From Streptomyces sp. NBC_01244 (GTDB lineage: Bacteria > Actinomycetota > Actinomycetes > Streptomycetales > Streptomycetaceae), in the NCBI RefSeq assembly GCF_035987325.1, contig NZ_CP108488.1:3534001-3598000 (forward strand): DNA of 64,000 nt, given 5' to 3'. The first letter of the stretch is position 1; each line of letters begins with the position of its first letter. Below are positions 24,540 through 33,791 of the stretch, piece by piece. Below the pieces are notes generated by a model. It saw only the letters and a program-made list of their open reading frames with translations. It searched no databases and had not been told where the DNA came from. The position numbers and the translations under genes were made by a program.

Positions 24540-26132
24540 TCATCGCGTGACGCCCGCCCCGTGGTCGAAGACCGACTCCCGCGGCCGGACCAGGGTGGCC
24601 ACGGCGATCGACTGGAGGTGGGTGGTGCGCACGGCGGGCAGGTTGGCCTCGCCGAAGATGCCGCCCGTCGCTCCCGTGCCGCCGTTGTACGGGATCCCCG
24701 GCACGCAGCCGATGTGCGAGTCGTTGACCTTCAGCATGCCGCCGTTGACCACTTCCTCGCAGAACCGCTCGACGACCCGCTCGTCCTGGGTCCACAGGGA
24801 GTTGCGCAGACCGTAGCGGTTGGCGTTGAGGAAGCCGATGGCCTCCTCCAGCCGGACCGGCGCCTCGGGCACCACCACGCACAGCAGCGGGAAGAAGGTC
24901 TCCTCGCGGAAGGCGCGCAGCCGGGCGGCCCCGGCCAGCCCGTCCACCCGGACGACCGCCGGGCGGATGAACGGCCCCGCCGCCGAGGGCTCGTCGTCCA
25001 CGTCCACGACCTCCCCGCCGCACAGCAGTTCCCCGCCGGCCGCCAGCACCTCGCCGAGGACTTCGGTGAACTCCGCCCGCTTGACCACCGGGCTCAGCAC
25101 CGTGCGCGGATCCTCCGGCGGACCGGGCCGGATCTCCCGCACCTGCTCGACCAGCTCCTTCAGGAGCCGGTCGGCCACCTCCGGATGGACGATGGCGAAC
25201 TTCGGGGTCATGCAGATCTGCCCGGAGCCGTAGTACCGCTCGCACAGGGCCCGCGCGGCGAGATCGGTCTCGGCGTCGTGCCACACCAGCACCCCGTCGT
25301 TGCCCGACAGTTCGAGTACGGGCTTCTTCCCCGCGGCCACGCACTCCCGCTCCAGTTTGAGCCCCTGCTCGGAGCCGCCGAAGAAGACCAGGTCGTCGCA
25401 GTCGGGGCTGTCCAGCCACTGGCGCACCACGGCGCGGGCGTGCGTGCAGAGCACGTTGAGGGTGCCGGGCGGGGCGCCGAGCCGCTCCAGGAGCGGGGCC
25501 ACGATCTCCCGGTACACGAAGCCGACGCCCAGCGGGGCGGTGGGCGGCGCGTTGACGACCAGCGTGTTGCCCGCGGCGAGCGCCATCGCCCCGTAGAAGG
25601 AGTTGGAGGTCGGGGCGTTGCGCGGCGGGCTCAGGCACACCACCCCGTCCGGCTTGCGCACCATGCGGGTGCGCCGGCCGGCCGCGGTCCGCTCGGGCTC
25701 CCGCAGCCGCCCGGCGAAGTCGGCCACGGAGTCCGGGTGGAAGGAGGCGGCCACGGAGTCCAGCTCCCAGCCGGCCAGCCGTACGGGGTGGCCCTCGGCG
25801 ACCAGCAGGCCCGTCAGCTCCTCGCGCCGCTCGACCACGGCCCGGTGGATGCCGTGCAGCAGCTCCAGCCGGTCGGCGAGCGGGATCCCCGCCCATCCCG
25901 GCTGGGCGGCTCGGGCGGCGGCCAGGGCGCGCAGCCCCTGCTCGGGGGTGGACATGGCCACGCGCCCCGCCAGCAGCCGGTCGTCGTACGGCAGGTCCTC
26001 GCCGCGCTCCAGCCGGGCCTTGAGCCCGAGCACCTCGAACGGCTCACGCAGGAGTTGACCCACCCGCGGCCAGTAGATCCATCGGGTGCCCGGCTCCTCG
26101 GCGCCGTTGACCCATACCTCGTAAGAGTGCAT
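24540..26132 (-). CDS. Aldehyde dehydrogenase superfamily protein (divergent)
   Basis: The 530-aa protein has the superfamily layout: PPRNAPTSNSFYGAMALAAG (in place of the usual PWNFP motif), the NAD-binding DLVFFGGSEQGLK, the Glu in KPVLELSGNDGVLV and the catalytic Cys in GSGQICMTPKF. The catalytic residues are kept but the flanking motifs are unusual, so the substrate may be odd. The start at 26132 (MHSYEVWVNG) was chosen because the frame further upstream loses gene-like composition. It is divergent from the EF-hand gene, 99 bases away. Confidence 0.82.
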   Translation of the reverse strand: MHSYEVWVNGAEEPGTRWIYWPRVGQLLREPFEVLGLKARLERGEDLPYDDRLLAGRVAMSTPEQGLRALAAARAAQPGWAGIPLADRLELLHGIHRAVVERREELTGLLVAEGHPVRLAGWELDSVAASFHPDSVADFAGRLREPERTAAGRRTRMVRKPDGVVCLSPPRNAPTSNSFYGAMALAAGNTLVVNAPPTAPLGVGFVYREIVAPLLERLGAPPGTLNVLCTHARAVVRQWLDSPDCDDLVFFGGSEQGLKLERECVAAGKKPVLELSGNDGVLVWHDAETDLAARALCERYYGSGQICMTPKFAIVHPEVADRLLKELVEQVREIRPGPPEDPRTVLSPVVKRAEFTEVLGEVLAAGGELLCGGEVVDVDDEPSAAGPFIRPAVVRVDGLAGAARLRAFREETFFPLLCVVVPEAPVRLEEAIGFLNANRYGLRNSLWTQDERVVERFCEEVVNGGMLKVNDSHIGCVPGIPYNGGTGATGGIFGEANLPAVRTTHLQSIAVATLVRPRESVFDHGAGVTR

Positions 26133-26231
26133 CCACAACTTCCTAGCCGGATAACGGGAGTTCGTGATCACGCAGGAGATTACGCTAGGTGATCGAGAGA
26201 CCCCGCATCGTAGCCGTGAAAGGCAACCGAT

Positions 26232-26786
26232 ATGACGAACGACCTGCTCGACCGCAAGCTGGACCGCGCCTTCACCCACCTCGACGTCAACGAGGACCAG
26301 GTGATCGACGAGCACGACATCATCGGTCTCGGTTCCCGCCTGCTGTCGGCCCTCGGTGAGCCGGCGACCTCCCCCAAGGCGACCCGGGTGATGGGCGGGC
26401 TGGTCGACTTCTGGCAGGAGCTCTTCACCGAGCTGGACATGGACCGGGACGGGAAGGTCACGCCGGAGGAGTACAAGCAGGGCATGAAGCGCCTCTTCCA
26501 GGACGACCTCGCGGCGTACGACAAGTCGTTCCGGCCGATGGCCCACGCGATGCTCCTGGTCGCCGACAAGGACGACGACGGCCGGATCAGCCCCGAGGAG
26601 TTCCAGAAGGCCCAGACGGCCTTCGACACGAAGCTGAGCCACGCGGACACCGAGGCGCTCTTCGCCCGGATCGACGCCGACCACGACGGCTTCCTGTCCG
26701 TGGACGAACTCCTCGGCGCGGTGCGGGAGTACTACACCGGCACCGCGGAGGACGCGCCCGGGAACCTGCTCTTCGGCGAGCTCTAG
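26232..26786 (+). CDS. EF-hand calcium-binding protein (calerythrin-like)
   Basis: The 184-aa acidic protein has four EF-hand loops: DVNEDQVIDEHD (degenerate), DMDRDGKVTPEE, DKDDDGRISPEE and DADHDGFLSVDE. Length and spacing match actinomycete calerythrin-type proteins, which buffer or sense Ca2+ in the cytoplasm. There is no signal peptide or transmembrane segment. Confidence 0.92.
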   Translation: MTNDLLDRKLDRAFTHLDVNEDQVIDEHDIIGLGSRLLSALGEPATSPKATRVMGGLVDFWQELFTELDMDRDGKVTPEEYKQGMKRLFQDDLAAYDKSFRPMAHAMLLVADKDDDGRISPEEFQKAQTAFDTKLSHADTEALFARIDADHDGFLSVDELLGAVREYYTGTAEDAPGNLLFGEL

Positions 26787-26935
26787 CCGCGGCAACGGGA
26801 TGCCGGCTTCCGTCAAGCCACGAGATGTCGGGCCGTGACACCGCACGGGTGGCGGGGCGTACTGGAACGGTCGAAGAGGCGTGGCCGTTCCACCCTCACC
26901 CGAAGGAGTAGGGCCCGCCCCGCACGCCACACGAA

Positions 26936-26968
26936 GACCGGCGCCCCGGATGCCACGGGGCGCCGGTC
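26936..26968. terminator. Strong hairpin between the convergent EF-hand and ABC genes
   Basis: GACCGGCGCCCCG (26936-26948) pairs perfectly with CGGGGCGCCGGTC (26956-26968) around a 7-base loop. There is no T-run, as is usual in Streptomyces. Both genes end toward it, so it likely works in both directions. Confidence 0.75.
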
Positions 26969-26988
26969 GACGCGGCGATCCGCCGGTG

Positions 26989-29900
26989 CTACGCCACGGC
27001 GGCCGGCTCGTCCTCGCCCGCGAAGGTGCGCCACAGCTCGGCGTACCGGCCGCCGCGGGCCAGCAGCTCGGCGTGGGTGCCGTCCTCCGCGACCCGGCCG
27101 CGGTCCATGACCACGACCCGGTCGGCGCGCGCGGCCGTGGTCAGCCGGTGCGCCACGACCAGGGTGGTGCGCTTGCCCGCGAGCCGGTCGGTGGCCTGGT
27201 TGACCAGGGCCTCGGTGGCCAGGTCGAGGGCGGCGGTGGCCTCGTCGAGCAGCAGCACGTCGGGGTCGACGAGCTCGGCGCGGGCCAGTGCGATCAGCTG
27301 GCGCTGTCCCGCGGAGAGGTTGCGGCCGCGTTCGGTGACGGTGTGCAGGTAGCCGCCGTCCAGGGTGGCGATCATGGCGTGGGCGCCGACCGCGTGCGCG
27401 GCGGCCTCCACCTGTGCGTCGCTCGCCTCGGGCCGCCCGTAGGCGATGGCGTCGCGGACGGTCCCCGGGAAGAGGTACGGCTCCTGGGGGACGACGCCGA
27501 GGCGGTGGCGGTAGCCCGTCAGGTCCAGCTCGCGCAGGTCCACCCCGTCGGCGGTGACCCGGCCGGAGGTCGGATCGTAGAACCGGGCCACCATCTTGAC
27601 CAGCGTGGACTTGCCGGCTCCGGTCTCGCCGACGAAGGCGACGGTCTGCCCGGCGGGGATGCGCAGGCTGATCCCGCTGAGCGCCGGTTCCTTCTCCCCG
27701 CGCTCCTCGGCCGTGCCGTACGAGAACTCGACCCCCTCGAAGGCGATCTCGCCGCGCAGCTCGGTGACCGGGCGGGGGTCAGCCGGGCGGGGGGTGCTGG
27801 TGGGCTCGCGCAGCAGGCCCTGGATCCGGCCGAGGGAGACGGTGGCCTGCTGGTAGCCGTCGAAGACCTGCGAGAGCTGCTGGACGGGGGCGAAGAACAG
27901 GTCGATGTAGAGCAGGTACGCGACCAGCGCTCCGGTGGTGAGCGTGCCGGCTTCCACCCGGCCCGCGCCGACGATCAGGACGGCGGCGGCCGCCCCGGAG
28001 GACAGCAGCTGGACGAAGGGGAAGTAGACCGAGATCAGCCACTGGCCGCGGACCCGGGCCTGGCGGTACGAGTCGCTGCGCTCGGCGAACCGGACGGCGC
28101 CGGCGCGCTGGCGGCGGAAGGCCTGGACGATGCGCAGTCCGGCCACGGACTCCTGGAGGTCGGCGTTGACCAGTCCGACCCGGTCGCGGGCGAGCTCGTA
28201 GGCGGCGACGGACTTCCGGCGGAAGAAGACGGTGCCGATGATCAGCAGGGGCAGCGTGGCGAAGACGATCAGCGCCAGCTCCACGTCCAGGACGAGCAGG
28301 GCGACCAGGATGCCGAAGAAGGTGAGGACGGAGACGACGGCGGTGACGAGCCCGGTCTGCAGGAAGCTGGACAGGGCGTCCACGTCGGTGGTCATCCGGG
28401 TCATGATCTTGCCGGTCAGTTCGCGCTCGTAGTAGTCGAGGCCGAGGCGCTGGAGCTGGGCGAAGATCTTGACGCGCAGGGCGTAGAGCACGCGCTCGCC
28501 GGTGCGGCCGGTCATCCGGGTCTCGGCGAACTGCGCGGCCCACTGGGCCAGGACCACGCCGAGCGCGAGCAGGGACGCCGCCCAGACGGCGCCGAGGGCG
28601 GCCGCTTCGACGCCCTGGTCGATGCCGTGCCGGATCAGGATGGGCAGGAGCAGGCCGGAGCCTGCGTCGAGGGCGACGAGGCCGAGGGATATCGCGAGCG
28701 GGGCCCAGAAGCCGCGCAGCAGGCGGCCCAGGTTGTAGCTGTCCTCGGCGGAGGCGGCGCGGGTCTCGTCCACGTCGGGGGTGTCGTCGGCGGGCGGCAG
28801 TGCGGCCACCTGCGCGAGCAGTTCGGGGGTGGCGGACATCCCCGCGGGGGCGGTGGTCTTCTCGTCCGCCTCCTCCTGGCGCCGCCAGAGCTCGGGGGTG
28901 ATCCCGCCGGCCACCCGGCGCTTCGCGTTCACGGGCTCGGAGTCGATCTCGGCTTCGAGTTCGATCTCCCGCTCCATATCCCGGTCCAGGGCTCGCTCGA
29001 ACTCCTCCATCGCGGGCGCCCCGGGCGTCCGCGGGGAGCCTGCGCCGAGCGCGTCCGGATCGGTGAGCAGCCGCCGGTACAGGGCGGAGCGGCGCTCCAG
29101 CTCCTCGTGCGTACCGACGTCGGAGAGCCGCCCGTGGTCCAGTACGGCGATCCGGTCGGCGAGGGCGAGCGTGGAGCGGCGGTGGGCGATGAGCAGGGTG
29201 GTGCGGCCGGCCATGACGGCGCGCAGCGCCTCGTGGATCTCGTGCTCGACGCGGGCGTCGACGGCGGAGGTGGCGTCGTCGAGGAGCAGCAGGCGGGGGT
29301 CGGTGAGGATGGCGCGGGCGAGCGCGATGCGCTGGCGCTGGCCGCCGGAGAGGGTCAGGCCCTGCTCGCCGACCTTGGTGTCGTACCCGGCGGGGAGGGC
29401 CTCGATGAACCCTTCGGCCTGGGCCGCGCGGACGGCGGCACGGACCTGTTCGTCGGTGGCGCCGGGGTGTCCGTACGCGACATTGGCGCGGATGCTGTCG
29501 GAGAAGAGGAAGGAGTCCTCGGGCACCAGCCCGATGGCATCGCGCAGGGAGTCGTAGGTCAGCTCGCGCACGTCGTGGCCGCCGACCCGGACGGCGCCGC
29601 GGTCGGCGTCGTAGAAGCGCGGCAGCAGCAGCGAAACGGTGGACTTGCCGCTGCCCGAGGAACCGACGAGGGCGACGGTCTCCCCCTCGGCGATCGAGAG
29701 GCTGAACCCGTCGAGCACGGGCCGCTCGGGGTCGTACCCGAACCGCACGTCGTCGAACTCGACGGTGGCGGGCGCGTCCGCGGGAAGCTCGTGCTTCCCT
29801 TCCTCGATCACCGGCTCGGTGTCGATGAGCTCGAAGACCCGCTCCACGCCTGCGCGGGCCTGCTGGCCGACGGTGAGCACCATGGCGAGCATGCGGACGG

Positions 29901-30795
29901 GGCCGACGAGCTGGGCCAGGTAGGTGGAGAAGGCGACGAAGGTACCGAGGGTGACCTGTCCCTTGGTGGCCATCCAGCCGCCGAGGGCCAGCATGGCGAC
30001 CTGGCCGAGGGCCGGTACGGCCTGCAGCGCCGGGGTGTAGCGGGAGTTCATCCGGATGCCGCGCATCCGCCCGGCGAACAGCCGGCGCCCGGCCTCGCGG
30101 AGCTTGCCGGTCTCCTGTTCCTCCTGGCCGAAGCCCTTGACGACGCGGACGCCGGTGACGGCCCCGTCGACGACGGTGGCGACGGCGGCGGCCTGACTCT
30201 GGGCGTACCAGGTGGCGGGGAAGAGCTTCTTGCGGCTGCGCTTGGCGATGAACCAGAGGGCGGGGGCCATGAGCAGCGCGACGACGGTCAGCAGCGGCGA
30301 GAGCCACAGCATGATCCCGAGGGATATCCCGAAGAGCAGGAAGTTGCCGATGGTCATGGGCAGCATGAAGAGCAGCCCTTGGATCAGCTGGAGGTCGGTG
30401 GTCGCCCGCCCCACGACCTGCCCGGTGGACAGCTCGTCCTGGCGGCGGCCGTCGAGCCGGGCGATGGTGTCGTACATGTCGGTGCGCAGGTCGTGCTGCA
30501 CGTCGAGGGCGAGCCGGCCGCCGTAGTACCTGCGGATGTAGGTCAGCACGTACACGAGGACCGCGGCGCCTATGAGCATCAGGGCCCAGGGCCCCATGGG
30601 CTTGCTGTGGTCGCCGATGACATCGTCGAGGATCACCTTGGTGACGAGCGGCACGAGGGCCATGACGGCCATGCCGCCGAGCGAGGATCCGAGGGCCAGC
30701 AGCACATTGGCCTTGTACCGCCAGGTGTAGGCGGCGAGCCGCCTGCCCCACCCCTGTTTGCTTCCAGCCGCCGTTTCCGCCGTCGCCGTAGCCAC
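26989..30795 (-). CDS. Tandem ABC exporter (two fused TMD-NBD halves)
   Basis: The 1268-aa protein is two type-IV ABC exporter halves in one chain. Half one (about 1-600) has Walker A GSSGSGKST, signature LSGGQRQRI and Walker B LLLLDDATSA. Half two (about 680-1268) has Walker A GETGAGKST, signature LSAGQRQLI and Walker B VLLLDEATAALD. In the first half the catalytic Glu after Walker B is Asp, so one ATP site is probably degenerate. The GTG start at 30795 has GGGGAGG 7 bases upstream. The substrate (drug, lipid or peptide) is unknown. Confidence 0.92.
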   Translation of the reverse strand: MATATAETAAGSKQGWGRRLAAYTWRYKANVLLALGSSLGGMAVMALVPLVTKVILDDVIGDHSKPMGPWALMLIGAAVLVYVLTYIRRYYGGRLALDVQHDLRTDMYDTIARLDGRRQDELSTGQVVGRATTDLQLIQGLLFMLPMTIGNFLLFGISLGIMLWLSPLLTVVALLMAPALWFIAKRSRKKLFPATWYAQSQAAAVATVVDGAVTGVRVVKGFGQEEQETGKLREAGRRLFAGRMRGIRMNSRYTPALQAVPALGQVAMLALGGWMATKGQVTLGTFVAFSTYLAQLVGPVRMLAMVLTVGQQARAGVERVFELIDTEPVIEEGKHELPADAPATVEFDDVRFGYDPERPVLDGFSLSIAEGETVALVGSSGSGKSTVSLLLPRFYDADRGAVRVGGHDVRELTYDSLRDAIGLVPEDSFLFSDSIRANVAYGHPGATDEQVRAAVRAAQAEGFIEALPAGYDTKVGEQGLTLSGGQRQRIALARAILTDPRLLLLDDATSAVDARVEHEIHEALRAVMAGRTTLLIAHRRSTLALADRIAVLDHGRLSDVGTHEELERRSALYRRLLTDPDALGAGSPRTPGAPAMEEFERALDRDMEREIELEAEIDSEPVNAKRRVAGGITPELWRRQEEADEKTTAPAGMSATPELLAQVAALPPADDTPDVDETRAASAEDSYNLGRLLRGFWAPLAISLGLVALDAGSGLLLPILIRHGIDQGVEAAALGAVWAASLLALGVVLAQWAAQFAETRMTGRTGERVLYALRVKIFAQLQRLGLDYYERELTGKIMTRMTTDVDALSSFLQTGLVTAVVSVLTFFGILVALLVLDVELALIVFATLPLLIIGTVFFRRKSVAAYELARDRVGLVNADLQESVAGLRIVQAFRRQRAGAVRFAERSDSYRQARVRGQWLISVYFPFVQLLSSGAAAAVLIVGAGRVEAGTLTTGALVAYLLYIDLFFAPVQQLSQVFDGYQQATVSLGRIQGLLREPTSTPRPADPRPVTELRGEIAFEGVEFSYGTAEERGEKEPALSGISLRIPAGQTVAFVGETGAGKSTLVKMVARFYDPTSGRVTADGVDLRELDLTGYRHRLGVVPQEPYLFPGTVRDAIAYGRPEASDAQVEAAAHAVGAHAMIATLDGGYLHTVTERGRNLSAGQRQLIALARAELVDPDVLLLDEATAALDLATEALVNQATDRLAGKRTTLVVAHRLTTAARADRVVVMDRGRVAEDGTHAELLARGGRYAELWRTFAGEDEPAAVA

Positions 30796-30988
30796 GTACT
30801 GCCTCCCCGTTCGTCCTGCCCTACCGGAAGCGCCAACGCTCCGACCGGCGGATTTCATCCCGCCGCAACAATTCGAACTGGGGTCCGCGGGTTCCGCGCG
30901 CGGTGCTGGGCCTACGGGGGCTACGGCGGCCACCGCGGCCACCGCGGCCTGCCGCAGGTCCTCTGGTCCACGCCCGGCCGGGCAGCCC

Positions 30989-32656
30989 TCAGACGTGGGT
31001 GGGTTCGAACATCTTCAGCTCGGCCGGAAGGAGCAGCAGCGAAGGTCCCGGGGTCTTCAGGGACGCGGCCAGGTCCTCGCGGAGGGATTCCGGGGTGGTC
31101 GTGGTCGCCGGAACGCCGAAGGAGGCCGCCAGGGCCACGAAGTCGGGGCGGGTCAGGCTCGTGCCCGTCTCGCAGCCGTACTCGCGCAGGATGCCGTAGC
31201 CGCCGTCGTCCACGATCAGCCAGGTGACGTCCAGGTCGTGCTGGCGGGCGGTGGCCAGGTCGGCGATCGAGTACATCGCGCCGCCGTCGCCGGAGACCGC
31301 GAGGACCGGGGTGCCCGGCTCCGCCACGGCCGCACCGAGAGCGGCCGGGAAGGCGTAGCCGAGGCCGCCCGCGCCCTGCGCCGAGTGCATGGTGTTGGGG
31401 TGCTTGGCGTCGAAGGCCGACCAGGCCCAGTACGACAGGATCGTCATGTCCCAGAAGGACGGGGAACGTGGCGGCAGGGCCTGCCGGATCGAGGTCAGGA
31501 GCCGCTGCTCCAGGGTCAGGTCCTGGGAGTCCAGACGGGCCGCGATGGCGGACAGGAGCAGGGCGACGCGCTCCGGGGCCTGCGGGTCGGGGCGTTCGGC
31601 GACCGTTTCGAGGAGTGCCTGCAGGGCGAGGCGGGCATCCGCGTGGATGCCGAGGCCCGCGTGGTTGGACTCCAGCTTGCCGAGGTCCGCCTCGATCTGG
31701 ACGACCCGGCCCTCCGGGAAGAACGTGTGGTAGTTCGAGGACAGTTCGCCCAGGCCCGAGCCGACCACCAGCAGGACGTCGGCATCCTCCAGGAAGTCCG
31801 TCATGTGGCGGTCCTCCAGCCAGGACTGGAGGGAGAGCGGGTGCGTCCAGGGGAAGGCGCCCTTGCCGCCGAAGGTGCTGACGACGGGGGCGTTCAGGCG
31901 TTCCGCGAGCTGCTTCAGCTTGCCCGCCGCGTCCGAGCGGATCACCCCGCCGCCCGCGATGATCACCGGGCGCTCGGCGTTCTCCAGCCAGTGGGCCGCC
32001 AGTGCGGTCAGCTCCGGGCGCGGGGTCAGTTCGTGCGGGGTCGCGTCCATGCCCGTGACCTGCGGGATGAAGGTTTCCGTGCGCAGTACGTCTTCCGGGA
32101 TCTCCACCCACACCGGTCCGTGCGGGGCGGTCAGCGCCGATTCCCAGGCCTCGGCGATCACGGACGGGATCTGGGAGGGGGTCCGGGCGGTGTGCACGGA
32201 CTTGACCACGTCCCGGAAGGAGGCCGACTGGTCGCGCAGCTCGTGCAGGTGACCGCGCCGGCCGCCGCCCAGGCCCGGGGTCGGGACCTGCGAGGAGATC
32301 GCCAGGACGGGCGCCGACGCCGCCGCCGCCTCGGCCAGGGCGGGGAGCGCCATGAGCGCGCCCGGGCCCGTGGACAGGAGGAGCGGCGCCGCCTCGCCCG
32401 TCATCCGGCCGTACGCGTCCGCGGCGAACCCGGCGTTGTTCTCCGTACGGAGTCCGACCAGGCGCAGGTCGGAGCGGCCGACGGCGTCGAAGAGGCCCAG
32501 CGCGTGCTGGCCGGGCAGCCCGAAGACGGTGGTCGCGCCGAGCGAGCGCAGCGTCTCCACGACCAGGTCCCCGCCCGTGCGCCCCGGCGGGGGCGCGAGC
32601 GCCGCCGCCTTCTGGGCTTCGGTGGGACGGAGTACCAGGTCGTGGTCGTGCGTCAC
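30989..32656 (-). CDS. Thiamine-diphosphate-dependent enzyme (acetolactate-synthase-like)
   Basis: The 555-aa protein has the three-domain layout of the acetohydroxyacid synthase/benzoylformate decarboxylase family. The N-terminal domain has VFGLPGQHALGLFDAV and LRTENNAGFAADAYGR, with the cofactor Glu in TEN. The middle domain includes AGGGVIRSDAAGKL. The C-terminal ThDP domain has GDGGAMYSIADLATA. It is not the ilvB type: there is no ilvN partner and it is next to agmatinase. The GTG start gives MTHDHDLVLRPTE. The substrate is unknown. Confidence 0.82.
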   Translation of the reverse strand: MTHDHDLVLRPTEAQKAAALAPPPGRTGGDLVVETLRSLGATTVFGLPGQHALGLFDAVGRSDLRLVGLRTENNAGFAADAYGRMTGEAAPLLLSTGPGALMALPALAEAAAASAPVLAISSQVPTPGLGGGRRGHLHELRDQSASFRDVVKSVHTARTPSQIPSVIAEAWESALTAPHGPVWVEIPEDVLRTETFIPQVTGMDATPHELTPRPELTALAAHWLENAERPVIIAGGGVIRSDAAGKLKQLAERLNAPVVSTFGGKGAFPWTHPLSLQSWLEDRHMTDFLEDADVLLVVGSGLGELSSNYHTFFPEGRVVQIEADLGKLESNHAGLGIHADARLALQALLETVAERPDPQAPERVALLLSAIAARLDSQDLTLEQRLLTSIRQALPPRSPSFWDMTILSYWAWSAFDAKHPNTMHSAQGAGGLGYAFPAALGAAVAEPGTPVLAVSGDGGAMYSIADLATARQHDLDVTWLIVDDGGYGILREYGCETGTSLTRPDFVALAASFGVPATTTTPESLREDLAASLKTPGPSLLLLPAELKMFEPTHV

Positions 32657-32705
32657 GCTCTTCGTTGCCCTTCGGGTTCGCCTTCGCCTCGCCTGCGCGC
32701 TGTGC

Positions 32706-33674
32706 CTAGCGGGCGCCGCGTGCCGCAGAGATCTGACGGCTCATGATCGTGGTCAGCTCGTACGCGGTGTGCGAGGCCGCGACCGAGGTGATCTCCGCGT
32801 GATCGTACGCCGGGGCGACCTCGACGACGTCCGCCGAGACCAGGTTGCAGGAGGAAAGCCCGCGGATGATCTCCAGCAGCTCGCGGGAGGTCATGCCGCC
32901 CGCCTCCGGGGTGCCCGTACCGGGGGCGTGCGCCGGGTCCAGCACGTCGATGTCGATGGAGATGTACAGCGGGCGGTCGCCGATGCGCTGGCGGAGCTGG
33001 TCGGCGACCTCGTCGGCGCCGCGGCGGTAGACGTCGGCCGAGGTGACGATGCCGAAGCCCATCTTGGCGTCGTCGTCCAGGTCCTGCTTGCCGTACAGCG
33101 GGCCGCGCGTGCCGACGTGGGACAGGGCCTCGGTGTCGAGGATGCCCTCCTCGACGGCGCGGCGGAACGGGGTGCCGTGCGTGTACTCGGCGCCGAAGTA
33201 CGTGTCCCAGGTGTCCAGGTGGGCGTCGAAGTGGAGCAGCGCGACCGGGCCGTGCTTCTTCGCCACCGAGCGGAGCAGGGGCAGTGCGATCGTGTGGTCG
33301 CCGCCGAGGGTCATCAGGCGGGAGCCGTTGCCGATCAGCTCGTCGGCGGCGGCCTCGATCGTGTCGACGGCCTCGTTGATGTTGAAGGGGTTCGCCGCGA
33401 TGTCGCCGGCGTCGGCGACCTGCGCGAGGGCGAACGGGGAGGCGTCCTGCGCCGGGTTGTACGGGCGCAGCAGGCGGGAGGCCTCACGGATCGCGTTGCC
33501 GCCGAAGCGGGCGCCGGGGCGGTACGAGACTCCGGAGTCGAAGGGCACGCCGACGACGGCCACGTCGGCCTTGCCGCCGACCTCGTCCAGGCGGGGCAGC
33601 CGGGCGAAGGTCGCGGGGCCCGCGTAGCGCGGGATGCGGGAGGAGTCGACGGGGCCGCGCGGCTGCGTGCTCAT
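32706..33674 (-). CDS. speB: Agmatinase / guanidino-acid ureohydrolase
   Basis: The 322-aa protein is a complete ureohydrolase with all Mn-binding motifs: [21 protein letters not shown] and [16 protein letters not shown]. Such enzymes release urea from agmatine (to putrescine) or from guanidinobutyrate. The ATG at 33674 follows GGAAGGCCC. It is divergent from a PucR-type regulator, and a 10-bp inverted repeat lies between them, so it is probably regulated by that protein. The ThDP gene follows 49 bases downstream and may be cotranscribed. Confidence 0.9.
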   Translation of the reverse strand: MSTQPRGPVDSSRIPRYAGPATFARLPRLDEVGGKADVAVVGVPFDSGVSYRPGARFGGNAIREASRLLRPYNPAQDASPFALAQVADAGDIAANPFNINEAVDTIEAAADELIGNGSRLMTLGGDHTIALPLLRSVAKKHGPVALLHFDAHLDTWDTYFGAEYTHGTPFRRAVEEGILDTEALSHVGTRGPLYGKQDLDDDAKMGFGIVTSADVYRRGADEVADQLRQRIGDRPLYISIDIDVLDPAHAPGTGTPEAGGMTSRELLEIIRGLSSCNLVSADVVEVAPAYDHAEITSVAASHTAYELTTIMSRQISAARGAR

Positions 33675-33717
33675 GGGGGGCCTTCCGGGGAGGTGTGCGG
33701 TGCGGTCCTTCGAGCGT

Positions 33718-33751
33718 AAACGGACACCTCGGGTCGGCGAAGTGTACGTTT
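33718..33751. promoter_or_regulatory. Inverted repeat in the agmatinase/PucR divergent promoter
   Basis: AAACGGACAC (33718-33727) faces GTGTACGTTT (33742-33751), 9 of 10 positions complementary, 14 bases between. Candidate operator for the adjacent PucR-type protein. Confidence 0.5.
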
Positions 33752-33791
33752 CATCCATCACGCTCCACCTATGTGTACGGAGTATCCACTC

